NCBI RefSeq assembly: GCF_024124765.2
Contig: NZ_JAMXSR020000002.1
Coordinates: 2,654,001 to 2,718,000, forward strand
Length of the DNA: 64,000 bases
DNA from: Sphingomonas sp. H160509
GTDB lineage: Bacteria; Pseudomonadota; Alphaproteobacteria; Sphingomonadales; Sphingomonadaceae
Direction of reading: 5' to 3'
Made by a program: the position numbers and the translations under genes. Below, piece by piece: positions 9,688 through 19,341 of the stretch. The notes under the pieces are model-generated. The model ran no database searches. It was not told the origin of the DNA and saw nothing but the letters and a program-made list of their open reading frames with translations. Within the stretch, counting starts at the first letter, position 1. Every line of letters starts with the position of its first letter.

Positions 9688-10479
9688 ATGACGATCAGAA
9701 TCGGTATTGGCGGCTGGACCTACGAGCCGTGGCGCGGGACCTTCTATCCGGAGAAATGGGCGCAGAAGCGCGAGCTCGACTATGCCGCCGAACACGTCAC
9801 CGCGATCGAGATCAACGGCACCTATTATGGCAGCCAGAAGCCGGCGACGTTCGCATCCTGGGCGAAGGCGGTGCCCGACGGGTTCGTCTTCTCGCTCAAG
9901 GCATCGCGCTACTGCACCAACCGAAAGGTGCTGGCCGAGGCGGGGGAGTCGATCGCCAAGTTCACCGGGCAGGGGATCGTCGAGCTCGGCGATCGGCTCG
10001 GGCCGATCCTGTGGCAGTTCATGGCGACCAAGAAATTCGACGCCGACGATTTCGCCGCATTCCTCAAGCTGTTGCCCGCCAAGCAGGACGGGCTCGCGCT
10101 GCGCCATGCGATACAAGTCCGCCACGAGAGTTTCGCGGTACCGGAGTTCGTCTCGATGTGCCGCGATGCGGGCGTCGCGATCGTCTTCGCCCAGTCGGAC
10201 GAATATCCCGCGATCGCCGACGTGACTGGCGACTTTGTCTATGCGCGACTGGAGGATGCCGAGGAGCGCTTCGTCGCCGGCTACGCGCCGACCGCGCTGG
10301 ACGACTGGGCGGACAAGTCGAAGACCTGGGCGACGGGGGGACGACCCGAGGGATTGCCCTATGTCGAGGACGCCGCACCAACGAAAACGCCGCGAGAGAC
10401 GTTCGTGTTCTTCATCAACGGCGCCAAGGTTCGCGCACCTCAGGCGGCGATGGCGTTGATCGATCGGGTGCGGGGGTAA
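9688..10479 (+). CDS. DUF72 (YecE-like) family protein
   Basis: A 263-residue TIM-barrel-like DUF72 protein. Family features are the opening IRIGIGGWTYEPWRGTFYP, TAIEINGTYYG, the FSLKASRY stretch, and the later DFVYARLE. The biochemical activity of the family is not established. ATG 9688 matches the usual start of homologues; no strong ribosome-binding site is visible. It stands alone between the Crp/Fnr gene and a 220-base gap (10480-10703) in which I see no gene. Confidence 0.9.
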   Translation: MTIRIGIGGWTYEPWRGTFYPEKWAQKRELDYAAEHVTAIEINGTYYGSQKPATFASWAKAVPDGFVFSLKASRYCTNRKVLAEAGESIAKFTGQGIVELGDRLGPILWQFMATKKFDADDFAAFLKLLPAKQDGLALRHAIQVRHESFAVPEFVSMCRDAGVAIVFAQSDEYPAIADVTGDFVYARLEDAEERFVAGYAPTALDDWADKSKTWATGGRPEGLPYVEDAAPTKTPRETFVFFINGAKVRAPQAAMALIDRVRG

Positions 10480-10703
10480 ATACTGCACGGTCATTCGGAC
10501 GCCGCTTCGTAGTGACCGATCAGCGTGGTTCGACTTCGCTCGCCCAATTACGGACATTCACGCATCGGCTGTATCGCCAACAAACGGACGGACCATTCGC
10601 CCCTCTTGTTGTCGGCATCCTTGTTGCCGGGCGGACGATCTTCGTTTTGTTTAGCGGATCAGCTTCGGCGGACAACAAGGGCCTGCTGCGCAAGGAGGAG
10701 CCG

Positions 10704-10790
10704 ATGACCTACTGGCTTATCATCGCGATAGGCTTGGTCGGCTCGATCGTTCTGTTCGCGACCGCTTATCACCTGCGGAACGGCAGCTAA
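10704..10790 (+). CDS. Very small single-pass membrane protein (28 aa)
   Basis: ATG 10704 follows an excellent ribosome-binding site, AAGGAGGAG at 10691-10699. It encodes 28 residues: MTYWLIIAIGLVGSIVLFAT as one membrane helix and a short basic tail, ending TAA 10788-10790. The strong Shine-Dalgarno and the clean hydrophobic segment support a real gene although it is below usual annotation length. Family unknown. It is followed by about 100 bases without features before the next orphan gene. Confidence 0.55.
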   Translation: MTYWLIIAIGLVGSIVLFATAYHLRNGS

Positions 10791-10887
10791 CCTCTCCCAC
10801 TCCGGCCATTCCGCTTCCGCCCACGTTCGGACGTTATGGGCCTTCACGGCGCTTGCTCAAGGGCGGACCCTCGTTCAGGTTCCCCGT

Positions 10888-11175
10888 ATGACGGTGAAAC
10901 CCAACCGGCCAACGACGTTCGGCGCTTTCGCCATCGCGATTACAATGGTCGTGAACGGCTGCACCGCTTCCCGAAGCGCATTCACCCCGTCCGTATTCGA
11001 AACGGCTAAATCGGCATGTGACGCAGCAGATGCTTACATTTCAAGATCAAACCCAAAGGCCATTGGGTTTCGAGGGCACGCAGCATACCACGCTGAACAA
11101 GCAAAATGTCTTGTAGAGCGTCTGAAAGGGACGGACGCGAGGGTAATCGGCTTTATCAGCGAACCGCCCAGCTAA
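10888..11175 (+). CDS. Small putative lipoprotein, unknown function
   Basis: A 95-residue protein with an N-terminal hydrophobic segment (FGAFAIAITMVV) ending in NGC at Cys 25, a plausible but weak lipobox; the mature part is short and polar. No known domain. Base composition is clearly lower in GC than neighbouring genes and there is no strong ribosome-binding site. It lies in an orphan patch with the convergent gene at 11248-11715. Confidence 0.5.
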   Translation: MTVKPNRPTTFGAFAIAITMVVNGCTASRSAFTPSVFETAKSACDAADAYISRSNPKAIGFRGHAAYHAEQAKCLVERLKGTDARVIGFISEPPS

Positions 11176-11247
11176 ATAGCCGATGTCGCCCATTGGCGGA
11201 CATTAGGCTTCCTCACGCTTGGCTAAACCTACCGTTCGCTTTTTTGC

Positions 11248-11715
11248 TCACGATACGGAGAGTGTCCGTACGGGGCCGTCTCGCTGCCATCCTCTCGACG
11301 TTCGAACATAGCGAGTGTCGAACTCACCGCCGCAAAGTCCCGTGCAACGGTAAGCGAAGTGAACGATAGCAGATTGTCGGTCAGCGCTGATTTCCGGAAT
11401 TTGGATCGTGTAGATGCTAGCCGGACGCGTGTTTGTTCCCACCAAGGGGACATGGACTGCCGCACGCTTTCGCGCATCGCTGTCTGCCAGCAGATAACCC
11501 GTAGGCAATATATCCTTTAGCTCAGGGCACATCCCCAACAGATCATGGTGGTTTGTGTCGGGCCCTTCATAGTAGGTGTCGGAACTTCCGCCCAAGTCGG
11601 CTGGGGGCAAATCGCGAAGTGCGGCACGCCCAACTTCGCAAATCTGCTGCGTCCTCGCCGCGTTTGGCACCTCCGCTACGATCATAGAAACTACCATCAA
11701 GGCCAGCATGGTCAC
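11248..11715 (-). CDS. Hypothetical secreted protein
   Basis: A 155-residue protein beginning with a hydrophobic signal-like segment (MLALMVVSMIVAEVPNAA). The mature part holds four Cys (QICEVG, MCPEL, YRCTGLCGG) that could form disulfides, which suggests a periplasmic or secreted protein. I do not recognise the family. It is lower in GC than the surroundings and convergent with the putative lipoprotein gene. The 155 bases behind its start (11716-11870) hold no gene I can see. Confidence 0.6.
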   Translation of the reverse strand: MTMLALMVVSMIVAEVPNAARTQQICEVGRAALRDLPPADLGGSSDTYYEGPDTNHHDLLGMCPELKDILPTGYLLADSDARKRAAVHVPLVGTNTRPASIYTIQIPEISADRQSAIVHFAYRCTGLCGGEFDTRYVRTSRGWQRDGPVRTLSVS

Positions 11716-11870
11716 CCTCTAGAATATAGAACCTATGCTCGTTCGGTCACGTTTCTCACGCAAGCTCAAATCGTGCGCAAACGCTATCGCCTAGCTTTCG
11801 CGCAACCCTTGACGGCTGCAAACACGCTGGGAACCACCAGTCCGCTAAACTCTCCAATCCAGCCGCTACA

Positions 11871-13286
<1,416 letters not shown>

Positions 13287-13426
13287 GGCGAATCCTGTCC
13301 CGTTCCGGCACGTGCAATAGCTAGCGCAAGTAAAGAGCGACTTAAATGTCCTGCTTGGCGATCCTGGATACGCGCGATAAGGTCTCGGCCATAGAGGATG
13401 GCACTGACAGGATTGGGGCACGAACC

Positions 13427-13549
13427 ATGGCCGGCAACGGGGACATGAAGGCGCACGTCGCGACCTATTCGAGCGTGACGGGAATGATGAAATGGGGCGC
13501 AGTCGGATGTGCGCTGGTCGTCGCGCTCGTGATCTGGCTGATCTCGTAA
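13427..13549 (+). CDS. aa3-type cytochrome c oxidase subunit IV
   Basis: A 40-residue peptide, MAGNGDMKAHVATYSSVTGM followed by one transmembrane helix, matching the small bacterial aa3-oxidase subunit IV family (a short polar N-terminus MKAHVxTY before a single membrane span). It is an accessory subunit of the terminal oxidase in the inner membrane. The gene lies four bases upstream of pntAA and reads the same way, so it is probably co-transcribed with the transhydrogenase rather than with the main oxidase genes, which are not in this window. Confidence 0.8.
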   Translation: MAGNGDMKAHVATYSSVTGMMKWGAVGCALVVALVIWLIS

Positions 13550-13553
13550 CGCC

Positions 13554-14676
13554 ATGAAGATCGCCGTCCTGAAAGAGCAAGCGGACGGCGAGCGGCGGGT
13601 TTCCGCGACGCCGGAAACGGTGAAGAAGTTTGTTGCGCTGGGGGCTACGCTGGCCGTGGAAGCGGGGGCGGGTGAGACCGCCTCGATCGCCGATGCCGCA
13701 TATTCGGATGCGGGCGCGTCGGTAGGCGACCGTGCGGCGACGCTGGCGGGGGGCGGATATCGTGCTCGGCGTGCAGGGGCCTGATCCTGCTTCGCTGAAC
13801 GGCGTGACGCCGGGGGCGTGGATCGTCGCCAGCCTCAATCCTTTCGCAGAGCGTGCGCGAGTCGAGGCTTATGCCGCGGCGGGCTACGAAGCGCTGGCGA
13901 TGGAGTTCATGCCGCGCATCACGCGGGCGCAGTCGATGGACATCCTGTCGTCGCAGTCCAACCTGTCGGGCTACAAGGCGGTGCTCGACGCGGCGGCCGA
14001 ATATGGCCGCGCGTTTCCGATGATGATGACCGCTGCAGGCACGATCTCGGCGGCCAAGGCATTCGTGATGGGCGTCGGCGTGGCGGGGCTCCAGGCGATC
14101 GCGACCGCGCGGCGTCTTGGGGCTCAGGTGTCGGCGACCGACGTGCGCGCGGCGACTCGCGAGCAGATCCAGTCGCTCGGCGCGAAACCGATCTTCGTCG
14201 AGAATGTTGCGGGAATCGAAGGCGAGGGGACGGGCGGGTATGCCGGCGAGATGTCGCCCGAATATCAGGCGGCGCAGGCGGAGCTCGTGTCTGGGCATAT
14301 CGCCAAGCAGGATATCGTCATCACGACGGCGCTGATTCCGGGGCGTGCTGCACCGCGGCTGATCTCGGCGGCGCAGGTTGCGAGCATGAAACCGGGATCG
14401 GTGATCGTCGATCTTGCGGTCGAGCAGGGCGGCAACGTCGAGGGCTCGGTCGCGGGCGAGGTGGTCGTGGTGAACGGCGTCAAGATCGTCGGTCACCGCA
14501 ACGTGCCGTCTCGATTGGCGGCGGACGCGAGCGCGCTGTTCTCGCGCAACCTGTTCAATTTCCTCAACGCCTTCTGGGACGAGGAGGCTGGGCGACCCGT
14601 GCTCGACGCGGAGATCGGCGATGCGATCCGGCTGACGCAGGGCGGCAAGATCGTGAACCCAAGGCTGCTGACTTGA
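13554..14676 (+). CDS. pntAA: Proton-translocating NAD(P)(+) transhydrogenase subunit alpha part 1 (frameshifted)
   Basis: NAD(H)-binding soluble subunit of the split transhydrogenase that moves hydride between NADH and NADP+ using the proton gradient. It opens MKIAVLKEQADGERRVSATP; the NAD-binding fold is visible as GVGVAGLQAIATARRLGAQV, and the LIPGRAAPRLI stretch is typical. One extra G in the run near 13748-13754 shifts the frame between ATLAG and ADIVLGVQGP. About 374 residues once joined. It starts four bases after cox IV and is followed by hicA after 10 bases, not directly by pntAB. Confidence 0.93.
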
Positions 14677-14686
14677 TAAAGGGAGC

Positions 14687-14936
14687 GTGACCCGTGGCGA
14701 TCGGCTTCTTGAATCGATGCGGGCCAACCCGCAGGACTGGCGAATCCAGGATGTCGTCGCCGTATGTGCGGGGGGCGGGGATCGCTTGCAGCCCGCCACG
14801 CAACGGCTCACACTTCAAGGTGAAGCATGCAAGCCAGATCGAGATCCTGACGATCCCCGCGCACCGACCGATCAAGCCGGTTTATATTCGCGATCTCGTC
14901 AGGTTCATCAATGCGGTGCGGAGAACTGAACGATGA
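14687..14936 (+). CDS. hicA: HicA-type toxin, mRNA interferase (frameshifted)
   Basis: Small double-stranded-RNA-binding-fold toxin of type II HicAB systems, expected to cleave mRNA. The C-terminal half has the catalytic His context GSHFKVKH and TIPAHRPIKPVYIRDLVRFI; the N-terminal half (MTRGDRLLESMRANP, DVVAVC) is in another frame, joined by removing one G from the run 14770-14775. GTG 14687 is the most likely start, although GGGAG is too close to it; ATG 14717 is possible. About 82 residues. It overlaps hicB by ATGA and lies between pntAA and pntAB. Confidence 0.8.
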
Positions 14937-15148
14937 ACCCGCTAGATTATGAAGTCGTGATCCGGCCGCTGTCGCCTTCAGATGGTGGGGGATATCTTGC
15001 GGTTGTCCCGGCACTCCCTGGCTGCAAATCCGACGGCGACACGCCGCAGGACGCTCTGGCCAATGCCTATGATGCGATCGCCTGCTGGATCGAAGCCGCC
15101 GAAGACATGGGACGCGCCATCCCCGCCGCCGCGCGCGCTGCAGCCTGA
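14933..15148 (+). CDS. hicB: HicB-type antitoxin, short form
   Basis: A 71-residue single-domain HicB with a partly degraded RNase H-like fold. Family signatures are [20 protein letters not shown] and [18 protein letters not shown]. The C-terminal DNA-binding domain of longer HicB proteins is absent, so autoregulation by this protein alone is doubtful. Its ATG overlaps the hicA stop, and its own stop is 19 bases before pntAB, so toxin and antitoxin are transcribed with the transhydrogenase unless an internal promoter exists. Confidence 0.87.
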   Translation: MNPLDYEVVIRPLSPSDGGGYLAVVPALPGCKSDGDTPQDALANAYDAIACWIEAAEDMGRAIPAAARAAA

Positions 15149-15167
15149 AAGAAGCGGAGACCGAATA

Positions 15168-15485
15168 ATGGACTTTATCGCGATCCTGTCGATCTTCGTG
15201 CTGGCATGTTTCGTCGGGTATTTCGTCGTCTGGGCGGTGACGCCTGCGCTGCACACGCCGTTGATGGCGGTGACCAATGCGATCTCCTCGGTCATCATCG
15301 TCGGCGCGCTGATCGCCGCCGCTGCGGCCGGCATCGGCGCCGGATCGGGCGTCGCCAAGGCGCTCGGTCTACTCGCGGTCGTGCTGGCGAGCATCAATAT
15401 CTTCGGCGGTTTCGCGGTCACCGCGCGGATGCTGGCGATGTACAAGAAAAAGGAACGGCCGGTCGCGCCTGCCACGAGCAGGTGA
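15168..15485 (+). CDS. pntAB: NAD(P) transhydrogenase subunit alpha part 2
   Basis: A 105-residue integral membrane subunit with three to four predicted helices ([20 protein letters not shown], then a second and third span to [20 protein letters not shown]). It corresponds to the membrane part of the long PntA of enterobacteria. The start ATG 15168 follows hicB by 19 bases, and the gene is 27 bases upstream of pntB. Intact, with no frameshift. Confidence 0.93.
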   Translation: MDFIAILSIFVLACFVGYFVVWAVTPALHTPLMAVTNAISSVIIVGALIAAAAAGIGAGSGVAKALGLLAVVLASINIFGGFAVTARMLAMYKKKERPVAPATSR

Positions 15486-15512
15486 GCGATACGGACGTGA
15501 GGGGAACGCGCG

Positions 15513-17010
15513 ATGCATGAACTGACGGTCAGCCCCTGGGCTTCGCTCGCCTATCTGGTGGCGGGGGGTGTGCTTCATCCTCGCCCTGCGCGGGCTGTCG
15601 AGCCCGGCGTCGAGCCAGCGCGGCAATCGCTTTGGCATCATCGGCATGACGATCGCGGTCGTCACCACGCTGGTGACGCATGTTCCTTTCGTCCAGCATG
15701 CTCTGGTTGCGGACATCGGACCCACGATAGTCGTGCGCGCTATCGACTGGACCACCGTCGTCGAAATCCTCGCGGCGATCGGTGTCGGCGCCGCGATCGG
15801 CCTCGTCACCGCACGACGGATCGCGATGACCGCGATGCCGCAGCTCGTGGCCGCATTCCACTCACTGGTCGGGCTCGCCGCGGTGCTGGTCGGCGTCGCC
15901 GCGTATCTTAACCCGCAGGCGTTCGGGATTTCCGACCTCGTCATTCCGCTGATCGGCCAGCCATTCGCGGTCATCCACCCGGTCAGCCGGATCGAACTCG
16001 GGCTCGGCGTGGCGATCGGTGCGATCACCTTCTCGGGCTCGGTCATCGCGTTCCTCAAGCTCAACGGCAACATGGGCGGCAAGCCGATCATGCTGCCCGG
16101 CCGCCACGTCATCAACCTCGCGCTGCTCGCCGGCATCCTGGGGCTGATCGCGTATTTCGTCACCGACCAGGCCCCGTGGATCTTCTGGACGGTCGTGATC
16201 CTGAGCTTCGTCATCGGCTTCCTGCTGATCGTCCCAATCGGCGGCGCGGACATGCCGGTGGTGGTCAGCATGCTCAATTCCTATTCGGGTTGGGCAGCGG
16301 CAGCGATGGGCTTCACGCTGCACAACAGCGCGATGATCATCACCGGCGCGCTGGTCGGCAGCTCGGGCGCGATCCTCAGCTACATCATGTGCCGCGCGAT
16401 GAACCGTAGCTTCATCAGCGTGATCGCGGGCGGCTTTGGCGCGGTCGCGGACACGAGTGGCGGCGCGGTCGCAAGCGATCGACCGTGGAAGCGCGGCTCG
16501 GCGGAGGATGCCGCGTTCCTGATGAGCCAGGCCGAACAGGTCATCATCGTCCCCGGCTACGGCATGGCGGTCGCGCAGGCGCAGCACGTGCTGCGCGAGA
16601 TGGGCGACAAGCTGAAGGCCGAGGGCGTCCGCGTGAAATATGCCATCCACCCCGTCGCGGGGCGCATGCCGGGGCACATGAACGTCCTGCTGGCGGAGGC
16701 GAACGTGCCGTATGACGATGTGTTCGAGCTCGAGGACATCAACAGCGAGTTCGCACAGACCGACGTCGCGTTCGTGATCGGCGCGAACGACGTGACCAAC
16801 CCCGCCGCCAAGACCGACAAGACCTCGCCGATCTATGGCATGCCGGTGCTCGACGTCGAGAAAGCGAAGACCGTGCTGTTCATAAAACGGTCGATGGGCG
16901 GCGTCGGCTATGCAGGCGTCGATAACGAACTGTTCTACCGCGACAATACGATGATGCTGCTGGCCGACGCGAAGAAGATGGTCGAGGATATCGTCAAGGC
17001 GCTCGACTGA
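15513..17010 (+). CDS. pntB: NAD(P) transhydrogenase subunit beta (frameshifted near start)
   Basis: Membrane plus NADP(H)-binding subunit of the transhydrogenase. The N-terminal two-thirds holds eight or more helices including GNRFGIIGMTIAVVTTL; the C-terminal NADP domain has the motif VPGYGMAVAQAQ, then VKYAIHPVAGRMPGHMNVLL and GANDVTNPAA. ATG 15513 begins MHELTVSPWASLAYLVAGG, then one extra G in the run 15563-15568 shifts the frame. About 498 residues once joined. Last gene of the cox IV-pntAA-hicAB-pntAB-pntB operon. Confidence 0.94.
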
Positions 17011-17111
17011 GTTCTTTGCATAGGGTTCCCAACTGCAACGGAACTCGATCCAGTTCGGGTGTAACTGTTCGCCTGACACAGGTTAGTCTCCGTATCATAG
17101 CGGAGACCTTG

Positions 17112-18053
17112 ATGACCCTATCTGACGGCCCGCCTGATGCGGCGAATTACGACACGGGGATCGACGCGGTCCTGATCGCCGGGCCCGGCGCACCGGACCG
17201 GCTGACCGTTGCCCTCGCCGCGCTGAACGGTCGGATCGTTGGCCAACTCGATTGGCAGGCAGGTTTTGGCGATCATGCGACGCCGCAGGTGATCGTCGTC
17301 GAGGCCGGCGGGGTCGATCCCGCGATAATAGCCGAACACCTGCCAGGTATCGTCGATCAGGCCGTCAGAATGCAGGCGGGACTGGTCGTCGCCATGGGCG
17401 TCGACGAGATCGACGTCGTCGCCGCGGCGACGCTGGGCGGCAGCACGCGGTTGCTGGTCGATCCCACCGTCGGCGATTGCGTCGCGGCGATCGTGGTCGC
17501 GGCGGAGGCGGCGCGTATCCCGGCGGGCGTGTTCGATGTTCACCGCGAGACCGACGGCACGCGGCTCGAGCGACTGAACACGGAGGTCGCGCGGATCGCC
17601 GAGGCGCTCGCCCGACTGACGCGAGCCGAGATCGAGGGCGACGCACCTGTCGCGCCGATCGTCGGCGACCGCACCAATCGCTACGGCGCACCGCCCGCCT
17701 TGATAGAGCCCAGCGCGGCGGATGTCCGTCGAGCAATCCGCGCGCGCCGATTGCGCGACCAGTTCTTCGGCGCGACATTGTTCGAGGATCCCGGCTGGGA
17801 CATGCTGCTCGATCTCTATGCGGCCGAACTGGAACGGGGCCGCGTCTCGGTGTCGAGCCTGTGCATCGCCGCCGCGGTCGCGCCGACCACTGCGCTGCGC
17901 TGGATCGCGCGGATGACCGACACCGGATTGTTCGAACGCCGTCCCGATCTGCTCGACCGACGCCGCGCGTTCATGGTGCTGTCCGATCGCGCGAGCGAGG
18001 CGATGCGCGGGTACATCGTAGCCACCAAGGGCGCCGACCTGCGCATTCCGTGA
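17112..18053 (+). CDS. Winged-helix DNA-binding protein with degenerate receiver-like N-terminus
   Basis: A 313-residue protein. Residues 1-150 show alternating strands and helices like a receiver domain without its acidic pocket (DAVLIAGPGAPDRLTVAL, PQVIVVEAGGVDP). Residues 215-313 look like a MarR-type winged helix (VSVSSLCIAAAVAPTTALRW, then RRAFMVLSDRASEAM). Likely a transcription regulator whose signal input is not phosphorylation; target unknown. ATG 17112. It is a single gene directly upstream of tRNA-Val. The same architecture is common in sphingomonads as far as I recall. Confidence 0.75.
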   Translation: MTLSDGPPDAANYDTGIDAVLIAGPGAPDRLTVALAALNGRIVGQLDWQAGFGDHATPQVIVVEAGGVDPAIIAEHLPGIVDQAVRMQAGLVVAMGVDEIDVVAAATLGGSTRLLVDPTVGDCVAAIVVAAEAARIPAGVFDVHRETDGTRLERLNTEVARIAEALARLTRAEIEGDAPVAPIVGDRTNRYGAPPALIEPSAADVRRAIRARRLRDQFFGATLFEDPGWDMLLDLYAAELERGRVSVSSLCIAAAVAPTTALRWIARMTDTGLFERRPDLLDRRRAFMVLSDRASEAMRGYIVATKGADLRIP

Positions 18054-18104
18054 TTTTAGCTTGCCCCGGCCGCCCGGCTTTGGCATCGGACGTCCACCCG
18101 AGAG

Positions 18105-18177
18105 GGGCGATTAGCTCAGTTGGTAGAGCGTCTCGTTTACACCGAGAATGCCGGCGGTTCGAGCCCGTCATCGCCCA
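18105..18177 (+). tRNA. tRNA-Val (anticodon TAC)
   Basis: A 73-base cloverleaf. Acceptor arm GGGCGAT pairs with ATCGCCC, the D-arm holds TAGCTCAGTTGGTAGAGC, and the anticodon stem TCTCG/CGAGA encloses loop TTTACAC with anticodon TAC, so valine. The T-arm is GGCGG-TTCGAGC-CCGTC. The discriminator is A 18177 and CCA is not encoded (TCA follows). No integrase or att duplication is visible beside it. Confidence 0.95.
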
Positions 18178-18184
18178 TCATCAT

Positions 18185-18752
18185 CTATAGCTCGCGGACT
18201 AGTCGCACCGCGACCGCAATCCAGTTGGGGTGGGCGATGGACAGCGACTGTGTGCCAGTGTCCGGCGGCAGGATAGTGACGTTGCCGTTGCCGTTGCATT
18301 CGGTGAGCCGTCCGAACGCGAGCTGTCCTGCCGGTTGCGGGACGAGGACGTCGCGGTTTAGGGCGGTAGGGAAATCTGCCGCAGTCAGGATCGTACACCA
18401 GATCACGTCGCCGGCCCGGTAATCGCCGGTGCCGTTCGCGACGGTTATTGCGATCTGGCCGGGTGCGACCTGGGGCGGTGGTACGGTCATGGTTCGGCGG
18501 GGGAGCGTGGGCTCCGCGGCTGTCGAGTATTGCAGCGACTGGCAGGTCCTTACGGTCCGGCAGTGTCACTAGATCGCTTGCCTCTACGCCCAGTGCGGTG
18601 GCGATCCGGTTGAGCCAGCCGATCGAGACGGTGCGCGTGCCGGTCTCCAACCGCCCGATCGTCTGCGCGGTGGTTGGTGGATCGCAACGCCTGGCGACGT
18701 CCTCCAGTGTCAGTCCCTTGGCACGTCGGACATCGCGAATGGCGGTTATCAT
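18185..18752 (-). CDS. XRE-family helix-turn-helix regulator (frameshifted)
   Basis: N-terminal Cro/CI-type helix-turn-helix (MITAIRDVRRAKGLTLEDVA, TTAQTIGRLETGTR, GWLNRIATALGV) followed by a C-terminal domain in another frame (GQIAITVANGTGDYRAGDVI, LNRDVLVPQPAG, WIAVAVRLVREL). The halves join if one base is removed from the G run 18499-18503; together about 188 residues, resembling an S24/LexA-like sensing domain but without an obvious Ser-Lys dyad. An alternative is two genes, with the second starting at ATG 18490. Divergent from the DUF6456 gene 52 bases away. Confidence 0.72.
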
Positions 18753-18804
18753 CGAACGGCTCCAAACCAGATAGGTTATTCTCCTGTCCTACAACGGTGG
18801 AGCT

Positions 18805-19302
18805 ATGGCAACCGCCAAGCGCAACGGGAGATGGCGGATGCGCGAACTGGTAGAGCGGACGATCGATTCGGAGGGTGTTCCACAACCGGCGGCCATGCGT
18901 CGTGGTCGTACGGTCACCGTGAACCTCGCCGAGTCGCCGCTCGGGTGGTTGCGGTCGCGCGCGTTGATCGACGTGAGACAGTTCGAGGCGGGGAGCGGCT
19001 GCGGGCGGATTACGAACGCGCGTCGATCGCGCCGAGCGTGACGATGCGCTGGGTCGAGCGGGTCGATGGGGGAGGTGGCGACGGGCTCGATCCGACATCG
19101 GCGCAGATCGCGGCGAAGCGTCGGTTCGACGTGGCGCTAGCGGCGGCGGGGCCCGGGCTAGCGGATATTCTGTGGCGCGTGGTCTGTGCGGGGGAGGGGG
19201 CTGCCGGTCGCGGAGAAGGCGTTGCAATGGCCGGCTCGGGCGGGGCGGGTCGTGCTGACGCTCGCGCTCGATCGGTTGGCCGCGCATTACGGGATCGGTT
19301 AG
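18805..19302 (+). CDS. DUF6456 domain protein (two frameshifts)
   Basis: An alphaproteobacterial DUF6456 protein, probably DNA-binding. Pieces in three frames give one continuous protein: ESPLGWLRSRALIDVRQFEAG, then ERLRADYERASIAPSVTMRW and AQIAAKRRFDVALAAAGPGL, then LPVAEKALQWPARAG and LTLALDRLAAHYGIG ending at TAG 19300-19302. The shifts are a missing G near 18990-18993 and an extra G near 19196-19200. ATG 18805 has GGTGGAG upstream. About 165 residues. Its proximity to the divergent XRE gene suggests a regulatory pair. Confidence 0.75.
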
Positions 19303-19341
19303 GCGCTCGCATTGGTGCGCAGGCGTGACTAAGTGGCTGGC

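Noticed and set aside
11049..11070. Near-perfect inverted repeat AAACCCA...TGGGTTT around GGCC inside the putative lipoprotein gene
   Set aside because: Short, inside coding sequence and not repeated elsewhere in the window. I take it as chance.
13287..13838. Upstream extension of the NtrC-type regulator by about 180 codons
   Set aside because: The extension has no receiver-like or other domain and is antisense to cox IV and pntAA. The receiver domain begins right after ATG 13286.
13554..17010. Programmed frameshifting as explanation for the G-run shifts in pnt genes and elsewhere
   Set aside because: The same kind of shift occurs in some 25 unrelated genes without slippery heptamers and stimulatory structures in common. 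Sequence error is simpler.
18105..18177. tRNA-Val as an attachment site of an integrated element
   Set aside because: No integrase gene, no second copy of the tRNA 3' end, and flanking genes look chromosomal.
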